64,000 bases of DNA from Sporosarcina sp. D27 (GTDB lineage: Bacteria > Bacillota > Bacilli > Bacillales_A > Planococcaceae), in the NCBI RefSeq assembly GCF_000586555.1, contig NZ_AZUC01000063.1:124001-188000 (forward strand), in the 5' to 3' direction. Numbering within the stretch: the stretch's first letter is position 1; each line of letters opens with the position of its first letter. The notes below the pieces were generated by a model. The model had not been told where the DNA came from and ran no database searches. It was given only the letters and a program-made list of their open reading frames with translations. The translations under genes and the position numbers were made by a program. This document shows positions 1 to 7,876 of this stretch, one piece after another.

Positions 1-231
1 GACACGAAAGGTCACAATTCTTTCCGGTTCAGTCAGTCTTTCAAGAATTCCGCTCGTAATATATTCAGGATGCTGTGCGAATACGGGACGGAGTGAATCG
101 AATATTTCACGTGTTGCCTGGAGAAATTCAGTTTCATTTGCATTTCTTCGTTTAACTTGCTCATAAACTTGATGCACATAATCATTTGAACGCCTTTGTA
201 CATCCACATGTTCTACATTTAATTTCGACAT
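1..231 (-). CDS. gdhA: NADP-type glutamate dehydrogenase, N-terminal part (cut by window edge)
   Basis: The first 77 codons of a minus-strand gene are present, with the ATG at 231-229 and the rest beyond the window start. The translation ends with the segment GILERLTEPERIVTFRV, the family signature at the start of the GdhA dimerisation domain (E. coli GdhA has a near-identical LLERLVEPERVIQFRV). The enzyme makes glutamate reductively from 2-oxoglutarate and ammonia in the cytosol. A GGGGGAAGA ribosome site lies just before the ATG. The catalytic lysines and the nucleotide fold are outside the window, so the cofactor class rests on the N-terminus alone. Confidence 0.85.
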   Translation of the reverse strand, partial: MSKLNVEHVDVQRRSNDYVHQVYEQVKRRNANETEFLQATREIFDSLRPVFAQHPEYITSGILERLTEPERIVTFRV

Positions 232-321
232 ATTCTTCCCCCTTAATCCCGAATCTAACTTGTTGTATTTAATTAGTATACGCTAGAATTAATATTTTTG
301 AAAATACATTTTAATCTGCAA

Positions 322-355
322 ACAAAAACAGAGGTTCTAATCACCTCTGTTTTGT
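322..355 (-). terminator. Intrinsic terminator after the cortex-lytic enzyme gene
   Basis: The arms ACAGAGGT and ACCTCTGT pair around a 7-base loop and are followed on the minus strand by a T-rich tract. It lies 20 bp past the stop codon of the GH18 gene. Confidence 0.8.
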
Positions 356-375
356 GGGGGTATGATAAGTCAAAA

Positions 376-1659
376 CTATTTTTTCACTATATTAAAATTA
401 TCCTCTAGGAGCAGCCAATTTTGAGGAAATGCTAACCCCAATTTCCAGTACATAATGCCACGCAAACTATATTTTTTCAATAAGTCAAACTTAGCTTGGA
501 TGCTTCTAGCGTCTTCAAACCAAACCTCGTGTTGAATACTATTTTGATCGATATAGTTGAAATATGGTGCTTGTGCAACATAGTCGTATGAAATGGCTTC
601 GTTCTCCCGTATTGCAAGTTCTGTAGCTTGTTTTGGACTCAGTGCTCTAGCTGGTTCACCGCCTTGCGTAGGGTAAGGTTTCGACCAATCATAGCCGTAC
701 AAATTTTGACCTAAAAAGATTTTGTTTCTAGGAATTTCTTGAACCGCATATTTCACCACTCTCTCCACTTGCGGCAATGGACTCACGGCTTGTGGCTCAC
801 TATAAGTATAACCCCACTCGTAAGTCATAAGAGAAACGAAATCCACAATCTCTCCATGAGCTTTATAGTCATGTGCGCCGTAAATTCCTGTGGTAACATC
901 ACTTACTTTAGGTGCAAGTGCGGTGGAGAGTGTGAGGCCGGCTGGATGAAATCGGTCTCTAGCTCTTCTTAGGAATGCATTGTATAGTTGACGATCCTCA
1001 GGGTACAATAACTCAAAATCAAAGTGAATGTCTTTGTATCCTACTTGCTGTGCCACTTCCAAAATGTTCGTGAACAACAAATCTTGAACTCCTCGGCTCA
1101 TAAATATGTCACGAGCAAGACCTGCACTAAATGCGAAATCCTCCAAGTTGCTAATCACCATGGCATTTAAGGCGCCAGCGTTCGCAGCAATTGTAGGTAA
1201 ATTAGCAATTGAAGGGGCTTTTAGTGTACCGTCCCGTTGCACTTCATAACTGAACATGGCCAGATACGTTAATGCATCTACTCTTCTTTCTGTTTCGGTA
1301 ATCATCGCCTGGGAAACCGGAGTTCTTGGCTCGACGTAAAGTAATGATTGAATCGGAGTTTTAGGAGTTGGAGGGATGTATAATCGCTGACCAACCGTCA
1401 GAGGTGCAGATAGAGAAATTTTGTTGATGTTCGCCAGCTCCGATATGGTCATCTTTTCTCGACGTGCGATCTCATATAGAGTATCCCCAGGTTGCACCCA
1501 ATAATAACTCCCTGTTATTGGGATGACAAGTGCTTGACCAACAGCCAATTTCCCAGCATTCTCCAACTCATTTGCATCCGCAATTTCTTGCCATCCAATT
1601 CCATATTGTTTTCCAATTTCAAATAGACTTTGCCCTTTTTGAACAACGTGTATTTGCAC
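376..1659 (-). CDS. Spore cortex-lytic N-acetylglucosaminidase, LysM-LysM-GH18 (SleL/YaaH type)
   Basis: The protein has two N-terminal LysM repeats (about residues 2-45 and 50-95, each ending in a VGQxLxIP motif) and a C-terminal GH18 domain with the acidic catalytic segment DIHFDFE. This is the SleL/YaaH architecture: LysM binds peptidoglycan and GH18 cuts the muramic-delta-lactam cortex during germination. I chose the GTG at 1659 (427 aa) because GGAAAGG precedes it and the product then begins directly with the first LysM. An upstream in-frame ATG at 1734 would add 25 residues without a ribosome site. No signal peptide is seen, as expected for a protein made in the mother cell. A divergent coat-protein gene lies next door. 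Confidence 0.88.
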   Translation of the reverse strand: MQIHVVQKGQSLFEIGKQYGIGWQEIADANELENAGKLAVGQALVIPITGSYYWVQPGDTLYEIARREKMTISELANINKISLSAPLTVGQRLYIPPTPKTPIQSLLYVEPRTPVSQAMITETERRVDALTYLAMFSYEVQRDGTLKAPSIANLPTIAANAGALNAMVISNLEDFAFSAGLARDIFMSRGVQDLLFTNILEVAQQVGYKDIHFDFELLYPEDRQLYNAFLRRARDRFHPAGLTLSTALAPKVSDVTTGIYGAHDYKAHGEIVDFVSLMTYEWGYTYSEPQAVSPLPQVERVVKYAVQEIPRNKIFLGQNLYGYDWSKPYPTQGGEPARALSPKQATELAIRENEAISYDYVAQAPYFNYIDQNSIQHEVWFEDARSIQAKFDLLKKYSLRGIMYWKLGLAFPQNWLLLEDNFNIVKK

Positions 1660-1694
1660 TTTTATGCACACCTTTCCATACAAATTCGTAGTCC

Positions 1695-1724
1695 ATTGTA
1701 TGAAAGTAACTGTTCTGCTATTCA
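1695..1724 (-). promoter_or_regulatory. Sporulation-type promoter for the GH18 gene (sigma-E or sigma-G like)
   Basis: On the minus strand a GAATA box lies 16 bp before CATACAAT, which is the sigma-E -10 consensus. yaaH of B. subtilis is known to be mother-cell expressed, which fits. The -35 box could equally suit sigma-G. Confidence 0.45.
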
Positions 1725-1740
1725 TACAAAACATCCCACG

Positions 1741-1769
1741 GGATAGAAAGATACTTAAAGTACATACTA
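1741..1769 (+). promoter_or_regulatory. Sporulation-type promoter for the CotF-like gene
   Basis: GGATA and CATACTA are spaced by 17 bp on the plus strand, close to sigma-G (and sigma-K/E) promoters. It ends about 36 bp before the coat gene ATG and overlaps the divergent promoter region of the GH18 gene. Confidence 0.35.
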
Positions 1770-1805
1770 TTCATGAACGAACACCATAATTTAGGGAGGA
1801 CAACA

Positions 1806-2438
1806 ATGACTACAAACCAAAACGGAACGACTCATCAGAACATGCACACAGGCACAGTTCCCCCGTCCATGAACCACGGAGGACATGAACTTTTTGATGT
1901 TCATGAAGTATTATCGAGCACAATAGGAGCCCTCAACCAGGCGATTTTACTTCGACCTCATGTGAAGGATCCCGAGTTGTTAGATATTCTCGATCGGCAG
2001 TATCGCTTTACGTTGGATGAATATAACATTACAGTAGAGAGTTTCAAATCCGGTCATGATCCATCTCATCCTACACAAAGCTATAAAATGAAAGAAGGAA
2101 ATGATTTCATCTATGGTATGAAGGCGGGTCAACCCAAAAAGCCTATGATGAATGCTTCTGAAATTACGGATGAAATTATATCCGGTTTCTTATTAGGTTC
2201 CGCAAAAGCTGGAGCCTCCATGAAAACAATGGTTGCTTGTGAAGTGTGTAATCCTGTTGTCCGCAGAGTACTAGCTGATTCGGTTCCGAACTGTATTGAA
2301 ATGGCGTATGAATTAGCCATTTACCAGAACAAGCATCATTACTATCAGGTACCTCAGCTGGCGTTACAAGATATGACCGAGTTGCTCAACGCATTTGCAC
2401 CAGCACAAGGTCAACCTGGAATGCCCCCTTTACAGTAA
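1806..2438 (+). CDS. Spore coat protein F-like (CotF domain) protein
   Basis: This 210-residue protein has a Coat F/ferritin-like alpha-helical body: a first helix pair at about residues 25-75 (HEVLSSTIGALNQAILLRPH, a typical CotF start) and a second at about 115-195 with Glu/Met/His-rich helices. The low-complexity N-terminus (Thr, Asn, Gln, His) and the Pro/Gln tail are common in coat proteins. GGGAGGA lies 5 bp before the ATG at 1806, so the further in-frame ATG at 1773 is not needed. Divergent from a cortex-lytic enzyme and preceded by a sporulation-like promoter, it is probably made in the spore compartment. The role is structural and inferred. Confidence 0.82.
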   Translation: MTTNQNGTTHQNMHTGTVPPSMNHGGHELFDVHEVLSSTIGALNQAILLRPHVKDPELLDILDRQYRFTLDEYNITVESFKSGHDPSHPTQSYKMKEGNDFIYGMKAGQPKKPMMNASEITDEIISGFLLGSAKAGASMKTMVACEVCNPVVRRVLADSVPNCIEMAYELAIYQNKHHYYQVPQLALQDMTELLNAFAPAQGQPGMPPLQ

Positions 2439-2474
2439 AGACCTCATATGACTAAGTCGTTCACTTTGAACCCT

Positions 2475-2518
2475 CAAAAAATAACCGCGTGCGCCTTTTT
2501 GGCGCGCGCGGTTATTTT
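2475..2518. terminator. Bidirectional terminator between convergent cotF-like and rluA-like genes
   Basis: A long GC-rich stem, AATAACCGCG...CGCGGTTATT with an inner GCGCC/GGCGC pair and a TTTTT loop, is flanked by A and T runs on both sides. It overlaps the stop codon of the minus-strand pseudouridine synthase gene. Confidence 0.9.
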
Positions 2519-3408
2519 GATTTCTTATAGAAGGAGGACGGCGGATCTGATATGAACGTGTGTTGCTCCTTCGTTATAGGATGAATCATCGTTAACTTGG
2601 TTGCATGAAGCCCAAGTCGTTTAATAGGGTTTGTTGTGGCACCATATTTTTTATCGCCTACCACGGAGTGACCAATTTCCTCCATATGCACACGGATTTG
2701 GTTTTTCCGTCCTGTTTCTAATCTCAATTCGAGTAGTGAAAACTGTGCACTCGCTTGGAGTCTCCTATAACGTGTAATGGCTTTTTGGCCACCATTATCT
2801 GTTGGGTTGGAATAGACTTTAAATGTTCTAGTCTCTTTTAGCCAAGAAATAATTTCACCTGTTTCGTTTCGCACTTTGCCTTCAACTAGCGCGATATAAC
2901 CTCGTTCTTGGACAGATTCTTCCCAGTTGTTCTGTAGGAGTTTTTTTACTTCCTCTGTTTTAGCAAAGAGCATAACCCCTGAAGTTTCTCGGTCTAGACG
3001 ATGTACGATGAATACCCGATTGCTTCTATTCGCTTTTCTTACATATGTGGAAAGCTCACTAAACGCGGTCACTTCTTTTTTATCTTTCGCAGCCATTGAT
3101 AATAACCCTGCTTCTTTGTCGATTACGATAATGGCATCATCTTCATACATTATAGAAAGTCCTGTAAGTTCACTGTCATTTCTCGCAGCTTGATTGGTCA
3201 TAATTTCAACCTTATCTCCAACCTGCAATAATCGGTCATGTTGGGTAGTAGGCTCTCCATTAACAGACACTTGCCCACGGGAAAGAATGCCTTTCACTGC
3301 ATTTCTACTTTTCTGGACAGTCTCTAGTAGAAAAGGGAGAAGGGGCTGTTCCTTTTTTACTGTATAACCTGTTGCTTGGGGTGTTGCTTGTTTTGAGTTA
3401 TTTCGCAT
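2512..3408 (-). CDS. RluA/RluD-family RNA pseudouridine synthase with S4 domain
   Basis: The protein (298 aa) has an S4 RNA-binding domain at about residues 35-90 (LLETVQKSRNAVKGILSRGQVSVNG) and a pseudouridine synthase domain containing HRLDRETSG, where the Asp is the catalytic nucleophile. It isomerises uridine to pseudouridine in rRNA or tRNA; the target cannot be read from the sequence. A GTG at 3414 is in frame, but AAGGAG lies 8 bp before the ATG at 3408, so I start there. Size and domain order fit the family. It looks monocistronic. Confidence 0.9.
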   Translation of the reverse strand: MRNNSKQATPQATGYTVKKEQPLLPFLLETVQKSRNAVKGILSRGQVSVNGEPTTQHDRLLQVGDKVEIMTNQAARNDSELTGLSIMYEDDAIIVIDKEAGLLSMAAKDKKEVTAFSELSTYVRKANRSNRVFIVHRLDRETSGVMLFAKTEEVKKLLQNNWEESVQERGYIALVEGKVRNETGEIISWLKETRTFKVYSNPTDNGGQKAITRYRRLQASAQFSLLELRLETGRKNQIRVHMEEIGHSVVGDKKYGATTNPIKRLGLHATKLTMIHPITKEQHTFISDPPSSFYKKSK

Positions 3409-3466
3409 AGTCACGTCTCCTTATTCATTCATTATGCGCAACCTTTAACGAAATATCAAACGTGAT

Positions 3467-3781
3467 TTAGGACAAGGCTTTTAAACCTATGACGCCAATG
3501 ACAATCAATGCAAGACTGCCGATCCTGGCTAAACTTTTGGATTCACCAAAAAAGATCATATTCAGTATTACAGCACCTGCAGTTCCGATTCCAATCCATA
3601 CTGCATATGCCGTGCTCACTTGTAAGTACTGAAATGATGTATATAAAAATACAAATGCTAAGCCAAAACCACCTAAAAATAAGATACCTGAAGGAATTGA
3701 CTTCTTTTTACTATATTTGTTTAGTCCGATAACACCTGTAAATTCAAAACCCGCGGCTAGCGCTACAAATAACCATCCCAT
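3467..3781 (-). CDS. Small multidrug resistance (SMR) subunit, second of a pair
   Basis: This 104-residue protein has four predicted membrane helices and the SMR signature, including the membrane-embedded Glu13 that binds substrate and protons. The start ATG is 1 bp after the stop of the preceding SMR gene, so the two are translationally coupled. Paired SMR proteins (YkkCD, EbrAB, GdnCD types) form heterodimeric exporters of guanidinium or quaternary ammonium compounds. No guanidine riboswitch is seen upstream; a TetR-type repressor gene lies instead, so drug-cation export is slightly more likely than guanidine export. Confidence 0.88.
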   Translation of the reverse strand: MGWLFVALAAGFEFTGVIGLNKYSKKKSIPSGILFLGGFGLAFVFLYTSFQYLQVSTAYAVWIGIGTAGAVILNMIFFGESKSLARIGSLALIVIGVIGLKALS

Positions 3782-3782
3782 G

Positions 3783-4130
3783 TTAACGATTCCTTTCTGC
3801 TGCTAGTTTTTCGTCATGACCATCAGCAAGTTTCAAACCGATGACACCTGTCACTAAAATGACGATGAAGAAAATTTTCCCACCACTTAACGTTTGTCCG
3901 AAGAAAAATACATCCATCAATGCAGTTCCGATGGTTCCGATAGCTGCAAATATGGCATATACAGTTCCTGTTGGTAATGTCGCGCATGCTTTAGATAGAA
4001 AGTGGAAATCGACGAATATAAATAACACGATTGGAACCCAGTGCCACCATTCCGATGCTACGTTAAAACCGAAAATCCATACAAGTTCAAAAAAACTAGT
4101 CGCTGCTACATAAAGCCATTCTTTTCTCAT
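3783..4130 (-). CDS. Small multidrug resistance (SMR) subunit, first of a pair
   Basis: This 115-residue protein has four membrane helices, the essential Glu15 in helix 1, and the helix-4 dimerisation glycine pattern (VTGVIGLKLADG). The C-terminal tail is longer and charged, as in the YkkC-like partner of SMR heterodimers. GAAGGAG precedes the ATG at 4130; the longer reading frame to 4214 runs through the operator region and is not likely. It is the first gene of the SMR pair and lies downstream of a tetR gene. A palindrome matching the one before tetR lies 20 bp upstream of its start. Confidence 0.88.
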   Translation of the reverse strand: MRKEWLYVAATSFFELVWIFGFNVASEWWHWVPIVLFIFVDFHFLSKACATLPTGTVYAIFAAIGTIGTALMDVFFFGQTLSGGKIFFIVILVTGVIGLKLADGHDEKLAAERNR

Positions 4131-4149
4131 GTAAATGCTCCTTCTCTTA

Positions 4150-4170
4150 GGTGACTGACTGTCATTCATT
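4150..4170. promoter_or_regulatory. Operator-like palindrome before the SMR pair
   Basis: GTGACTGACTGTCATTCATT repeats almost exactly the palindrome at the tetR promoter (4854-4874). It sits between the tetR stop and the first SMR ATG, where a repressor could block an internal promoter. Confidence 0.7.
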
Positions 4171-4200
4171 TTTCCGCATCCGAATGAACTGAAAATGTAT

Positions 4201-4235
4201 ACATCGACTGGCACTTAGTTATTGCCAGTCGATGT
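4201..4235. repeat. Perfect inverted repeat between tetR and SMR genes
   Basis: ACATCGACTGGCA and TGCCAGTCGATGT form a 13-bp perfect stem with a 9-base loop. No T run follows on the minus strand, so it is a weak terminator at best. It may reduce readthrough from tetR into the SMR genes or protect an RNA end. Confidence 0.7.
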
Positions 4236-4257
4236 GGAATTCCTATTCCTCATCTGC

Positions 4258-4839
4258 TTATCTCAAATATCCTAGGGCGTACGATAAAAACAACAACGTT
4301 TCCCTCTTTTGTTCAGTAGCACGAATTTCTTGGTCAATTTCTTCATCGTATAAGTAAATCTGTTCTGCAGCGGACTCAGTCAACCCGATAATGAGCTTTG
4401 CTAACTGATCTGGATGACTGTCGATGCGAATAACTCCTTGCTTCTGCACCTTTTCAACAAGGGCGCTTACCCATTGGTAAATTGGAGCATAAACACTCTC
4501 CCACTCTTTCAAATGTTCAGTTGACGCTAAACCTGAATAGATCATCGCTTGAATCTCGTGATGTTCTTTATTAACCGCAAATATCGCCTCTACAAATTGC
4601 TTTAGTTGCTCGTCAAACGATGCAGAGTCTTCAACAGCCTCTATTACCGTTTTTAAGGTATGCTGTACCATCACTTCAGCAATTGCAGGCATGAGCGATA
4701 GTTTAGAGGGAAAGTATAAGTAAAACGTTCCTTGTGCAATCCCTGCAGCTTTAACAATATGTGAAACTGTTGTTTTTTCAACGCCTTTTTCAGTAAACAC
4801 TTGAATCGCAGACTGAACAATTTTTTCTCTCTTGTTCAT
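4258..4839 (-). CDS. TetR-family transcriptional repressor
   Basis: This 193-residue protein has an N-terminal TetR helix-turn-helix (about residues 1-50, TVSHIVKAAGIAQGTFYLYFPSK, the classic recognition helix and YxYFxSK end) and an alpha-helical ligand domain. The likely start is the ATG at 4839 after GGAGGG; the upstream in-frame ATG falls in the operator. It probably represses itself and the two downstream SMR exporter genes through the identical palindromes at 4854 and 4150, and is released by an exported cation. Ligand and operator assignment are inference from position. Confidence 0.88.
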   Translation of the reverse strand: MNKREKIVQSAIQVFTEKGVEKTTVSHIVKAAGIAQGTFYLYFPSKLSLMPAIAEVMVQHTLKTVIEAVEDSASFDEQLKQFVEAIFAVNKEHHEIQAMIYSGLASTEHLKEWESVYAPIYQWVSALVEKVQKQGVIRIDSHPDQLAKLIIGLTESAAEQIYLYDEEIDQEIRATEQKRETLLFLSYALGYLR

Positions 4840-4853
4840 AACATCCCTCCACA

Positions 4854-4900
4854 AATGACTGACTGTCATTCATTATAATCCAATCCACTGAGAACTACAA
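4854..4900 (-). promoter_or_regulatory. tetR promoter with overlapping operator palindrome
   Basis: On the minus strand TTGTAG and TATAAT are separated by 17 bp. The 21-bp palindrome AATGA-N2-GAC-N-GTC-N2-TCATT (4854-4874) overlaps the -10 end and the start site, the usual place for a repressor. The same palindrome recurs before the SMR genes. Confidence 0.75.
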
Positions 4901-4921
4901 GTTCCTCAGCTGAATCAATAC

Positions 4922-5830
4922 TCATTTCCATTCAAACGGAGTTTGTTGGTAGACATAGTAATTTAGCCAATTCGAAAATAAAAGATGTGTATGGGAACGC
5001 CACGTGTTCAGCGGATTCGATGAGCTATTGTCATTTGGGAAGTAATTCTTAGGAATATCAATTTCAAGTCCTTTTGCTACATCACGCTCATATTCTTCTT
5101 GCAACGTTCCCGCATCGTACTCTAAGTGTCCCGTAATCATAATGTTTTTTGAATCGTTGGATATCACAATAAAGGGCCCTACTTCTTCCGAATATGCGAG
5201 TAGATTCAATGAGTTATGCTGTTCGATATCGTCTTGAGAAACTCCTGTATGCCTCGAGTGTGGTGCAGGAAATAGGTCATTAAATCCTCGTGCAAGATTG
5301 ACAGTTGGATTGGTAACGAGATGTTCAAAAATGCCAAAACACTTAGAAGGCAGCTGGTGTTTGTTCACTCCATAGTAATGATAAAGTGCTGCCTGGGCTC
5401 CCCAACAGATGTGCATGGAAGATGTTACATTCGCTGATGCCCAATCTAAAATCTCCTGCATTTCTCCCCAATACTCAACCTGTTCGAATTCCATTTGCTC
5501 TACAGGTGCCCCCGTTACGATCATTCCATCGAATTTTTCGTCTTTCACTTGAGGGAATGTTTTGTAAAATGTATCTAAATGGTTTTTACTAACATTTTTT
5601 GATACGTACGTTTCTGTATGTAAAAAAGTTACATCCACTTGAAGAGGAGTATTACCTAACAAACGAAGAAGTTGCAGTTCCGTTTTTTCCTTTTGAGGCA
5701 TTAAATTCACGACTAGTATACGAAGTGGTCTAATGTCTTGAGAGGTAGCGCGTTCTTCATCCATCACAAATATTTTTTCTTGCTTCAGTAGTTCTCCCGC
5801 GGGTAACGCTTTTGGTATTGTAATTGGCAC
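4922..5830 (-). CDS. metA: Homoserine O-acetyltransferase MetA
   Basis: This 302-residue protein is full length for the MetA family. The catalytic Cys142 (HICWGAQAA), His235 and Glu237 (ITGHLEYD) are present. Glu111 in TGAPVE is the residue known in B. cereus MetA to select acetyl-CoA, where E. coli has Gly111 and uses succinyl-CoA. So it should make O-acetyl-L-homoserine, the first committed step to methionine. The start is GTG at 5830 after AGGAG. The gene is controlled by the S-box leader directly upstream. The older family name, homoserine succinyltransferase, would probably be wrong for this member. Confidence 0.95.
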   Translation of the reverse strand: MPITIPKALPAGELLKQEKIFVMDEERATSQDIRPLRILVVNLMPQKEKTELQLLRLLGNTPLQVDVTFLHTETYVSKNVSKNHLDTFYKTFPQVKDEKFDGMIVTGAPVEQMEFEQVEYWGEMQEILDWASANVTSSMHICWGAQAALYHYYGVNKHQLPSKCFGIFEHLVTNPTVNLARGFNDLFPAPHSRHTGVSQDDIEQHNSLNLLAYSEEVGPFIVISNDSKNIMITGHLEYDAGTLQEEYERDVAKGLEIDIPKNYFPNDNSSSNPLNTWRSHTHLLFSNWLNYYVYQQTPFEWK

Positions 5831-5856
5831 AATTCTTCACTCCTATTCAGCCCACC

Positions 5857-6012
5857 AAAAAAACTTCCGCTTTCTACGAAAGAGAAAGTGGAAGCTAGTA
5901 GCCGTTCCTCTTATCTCTCAAGACAAAGTCTTGTGGAAGTAGCACCTTCCTGAATCTATCAGGGGTTGCTGAAACGTCATTGGGCCATTTCCCTCGGTTT
6001 CTCTCGATAAGC
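5857..6012 (-). promoter_or_regulatory. SAM-I (S-box) riboswitch with terminator, controlling metA
   Basis: Read on the minus strand, the aptamer runs from CTTATCGAGAGAAAC-CGAGGGA (about 6011) through the kink-turn and the pseudoknot segment to GAGAGATAAGAGG (about 5908), closing P1 with CTTAT/ATAAG. It is followed by a terminator stem (arms around ACTTCCGCTTTCT / AGAAAGTGGAAGT) and seven T's at 5863-5857. High SAM stabilises the aptamer and allows termination before metA. The extended -10 TGGTATACT at about 6038-6030 fits as promoter. Confidence 0.95.
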
Positions 6013-6103
6013 GTATTCAATTACTAAACAGTATACCATTTCTAAGTTATTTGTATAGTCTAACATTTAATCGAATCGAGTTTACTGACAGGCTAGCAAC
6101 TAC

Positions 6104-6964
6104 TCAATCGTCGTATTGGGCTCTGGAGAACCCTCTTCCTAGGATTTCAGATGCATTTAAGAAAATTACGAAAGATGTCGGCTCTTGCTCCTGAACAATT
6201 TTTTTAAAGTAAATTGCTTCTGACTGCTCAACGACACAAAGGATCATGGTTTTCTCCTGGTTCGAGTAGCCTCCCAAAGACTTCACTTTTGTTAACCCTC
6301 GATTGAGTTCGGTATTAATGAGTGTTTGTACTTTTTCTTCTTGTTCCGTAATGATTAGGATCAGCTTAGTAGGAGATGTTTGAAGCTGCACAAAATCGAT
6401 TACCTTACTCGTCACATAGATTGCCATCATGGCATAAAGTGCGAGTTCCAAGTCAAAGACGAAAGCCGAGATGATGACGACAGCACCGTCAACAATTAGC
6501 TGAGCAAAACCACTGGAAAAGTTGGTATATTTCTTCAGAACTTGAGCAATTAGTGCAGTTCCTCCTGTCGAGCCATTCCCCCTATAAACAATTCCTAGAC
6601 CGATCCCTAGCATAATCCCACCATAAATAGAACTTAATAACGGATTATGAATCGGGACATTAATATCAGTCGTTAAGAAAATGAAAAATGGCACAAAAAA
6701 TGTCCCAACAATGGTTCTCCAACTAAAATCTTTTCCAACAAGGACAAGCCCTAAAATGAGGAGTGGTAAATTAATTAGCCACTGTACGTACGCAGGGTTA
6801 AATCCATATAGTTCATAAACAATCGTACTTATCCCTGAAACACCACCTGCAGCTATACGTGAAGGTAATAGGAAAATAGTAAATGCCAGTCCCACAAACG
6901 CCGAACCCACAATAATTTGTACATAGTCAAAAATCGCTGATTTCTTAAATTGAGTAAATGTCAT
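6104..6964 (-). CDS. YitT family membrane protein (DUF161 plus DUF2179)
   Basis: This 286-residue protein has five to six membrane helices in its first 200 residues, including GGVSGIS and GIGLGIVYRGNGSTGGT glycine-rich segments typical of YitT/DUF161, then a cytosolic DUF2179 domain (about 205-280) with LGGYSNQEKTMILCVV. The family is widespread in Firmicutes with several paralogues per genome; its substrate is unknown. A second member lies at 18301-19164. It stands alone between the S-box region and the AbrB-like gene. Confidence 0.88.
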   Translation of the reverse strand: MTFTQFKKSAIFDYVQIIVGSAFVGLAFTIFLLPSRIAAGGVSGISTIVYELYGFNPAYVQWLINLPLLILGLVLVGKDFSWRTIVGTFFVPFFIFLTTDINVPIHNPLLSSIYGGIMLGIGLGIVYRGNGSTGGTALIAQVLKKYTNFSSGFAQLIVDGAVVIISAFVFDLELALYAMMAIYVTSKVIDFVQLQTSPTKLILIITEQEEKVQTLINTELNRGLTKVKSLGGYSNQEKTMILCVVEQSEAIYFKKIVQEQEPTSFVIFLNASEILGRGFSRAQYDD

Positions 6965-7105
6965 CGTGTCCCTCCGTTCGTGCCAACTGTACTATTCTAT
7001 CAAATTACACATCATTTGTGACTGTCTACAATGAAAAGATGGAGATGTTTTTTCATTCTAAATATTCGCCATTAATGAACTTTCGACAAAAAATCGACCA
7101 TTTTT

Positions 7106-7134
7106 TTGCATTTTCCAATATAGAATTGTATGAT
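7106..7134 (+). promoter_or_regulatory. Sigma-A promoter of the AbrB-like gene
   Basis: TTGCAT and TATGAT are 17 bp apart, ending 38 bp before the ATG. Confidence 0.65.
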
Positions 7135-7172
7135 TATAGAAGAATTCAGGTACCATTGAAGGAGGTTCTCTT

Positions 7173-7448
7173 ATGAGGAGCTTAGGCGTTGTAAGAAAAG
7201 TTGATCATTTAGGGAGAATAGTTATCCCCATTGAATTGCGTGAGACAATGAAACTTCCCGAAGGACAACCACTTGAATTTTTCACGGAGGATGAGACCAT
7301 TATCCTTAGAAGCTATAAAATCCGTGAAGCATGTATGATTACCGGAGAAATCACTTCCGATAATTTTGAACTGTCTAACGGCATGTTCGTCAGCCCTGCG
7401 GGTGCTAAAATTATTCTTGAAGAGGTAAAACAGGGTTTTAGTATGTAA
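7173..7448 (+). CDS. AbrB/Abh-family transition-state regulator
   Basis: This 91-residue protein has an N-terminal swapped-hairpin SpoVT/AbrB DNA-binding domain (MRSLGVVRKVDHLGRIVIPI, then ELR) and a C-terminal AbrB-C domain (EACMITGEITSDN...LSNGMFVSPAGAKIIL). Length and layout match AbrB and its paralogue Abh, which form tetramers that repress post-exponential genes. The sequence differs enough from AbrB that I do not assign a symbol; genomes of this group often carry several copies. AAGGAGG stands before the ATG. Confidence 0.9.
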   Translation: MRSLGVVRKVDHLGRIVIPIELRETMKLPEGQPLEFFTEDETIILRSYKIREACMITGEITSDNFELSNGMFVSPAGAKIILEEVKQGFSM

Positions 7449-7450
7449 AA

Positions 7451-7502
7451 GAAAGGGTTGCTGCCAGTGAAGTCTCTTCGACTTCTCAAGCAGCAACCCT
7501 TT
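7451..7502. terminator. Bidirectional terminator between abrB-like and thioredoxin genes
   Basis: The stem GAAAGGGTTGCTGC/GCAGCAACCCTTT contains a shorter inner hairpin (GAAGTC...GACTTC). It separates two convergent genes. Confidence 0.85.
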
Positions 7503-7512
7503 CAATTTTCTT

Positions 7513-7830
7513 CTACGCTTCTGGATTATCCAGAAAAGCCGTAATCTCTTCACGCGTTTTTCTGTCCTTACTTACAAATCGTCCTTTTTCTACGCCCTTG
7601 CTGTAAACAAGAAAGCTTGGGATCCCAAAAATGTCGTGCTCTGCACAGATGTCTATGAACTGATCACGATCTACATATACAAATTCATACTCCGGGTAAT
7701 CGGCTTCAATTCCTGGGAGTAATGGATCGATGACTCGACAATCCGGACACCAATCTGCGGAAAACAAAAACACCGTCCGTTCACCTTGTTTAAGTTCTTC
7801 AAATTGCTCTTGTGACTGTAACTTTTCCAT
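7513..7830 (-). CDS. Thioredoxin-family protein (WCPDC active site)
   Basis: This 105-residue protein has a single thioredoxin fold with the redox motif WCPDC at residues 27-31 and the cis-proline segment GIPSF at about 69-73. No signal peptide is present, so it is cytosolic. It resembles the small YdbP-type thioredoxin-like proteins of Bacillus, whose client is unknown. The ATG follows a GGGGGAG ribosome site. The CPDC variant in place of CGPC suggests a different redox potential from TrxA. Confidence 0.88.
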   Translation of the reverse strand: MEKLQSQEQFEELKQGERTVFLFSADWCPDCRVIDPLLPGIEADYPEYEFVYVDRDQFIDICAEHDIFGIPSFLVYSKGVEKGRFVSKDRKTREEITAFLDNPEA

Positions 7831-7876
7831 TTAAATCTCCCCCTTATTAGACTAAGTATATCATGCTCTATGTAGT

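Noticed and set aside
739-972. Plus-strand frame of 77 codons
   Set aside because: It is antisense to the GH18 gene, without ribosome site.
4131-4257. Guanidine (ykkC) riboswitch before the SMR pair
   Set aside because: No conserved ACGR or stem pattern of that RNA; the leader is short and contains an operator instead.
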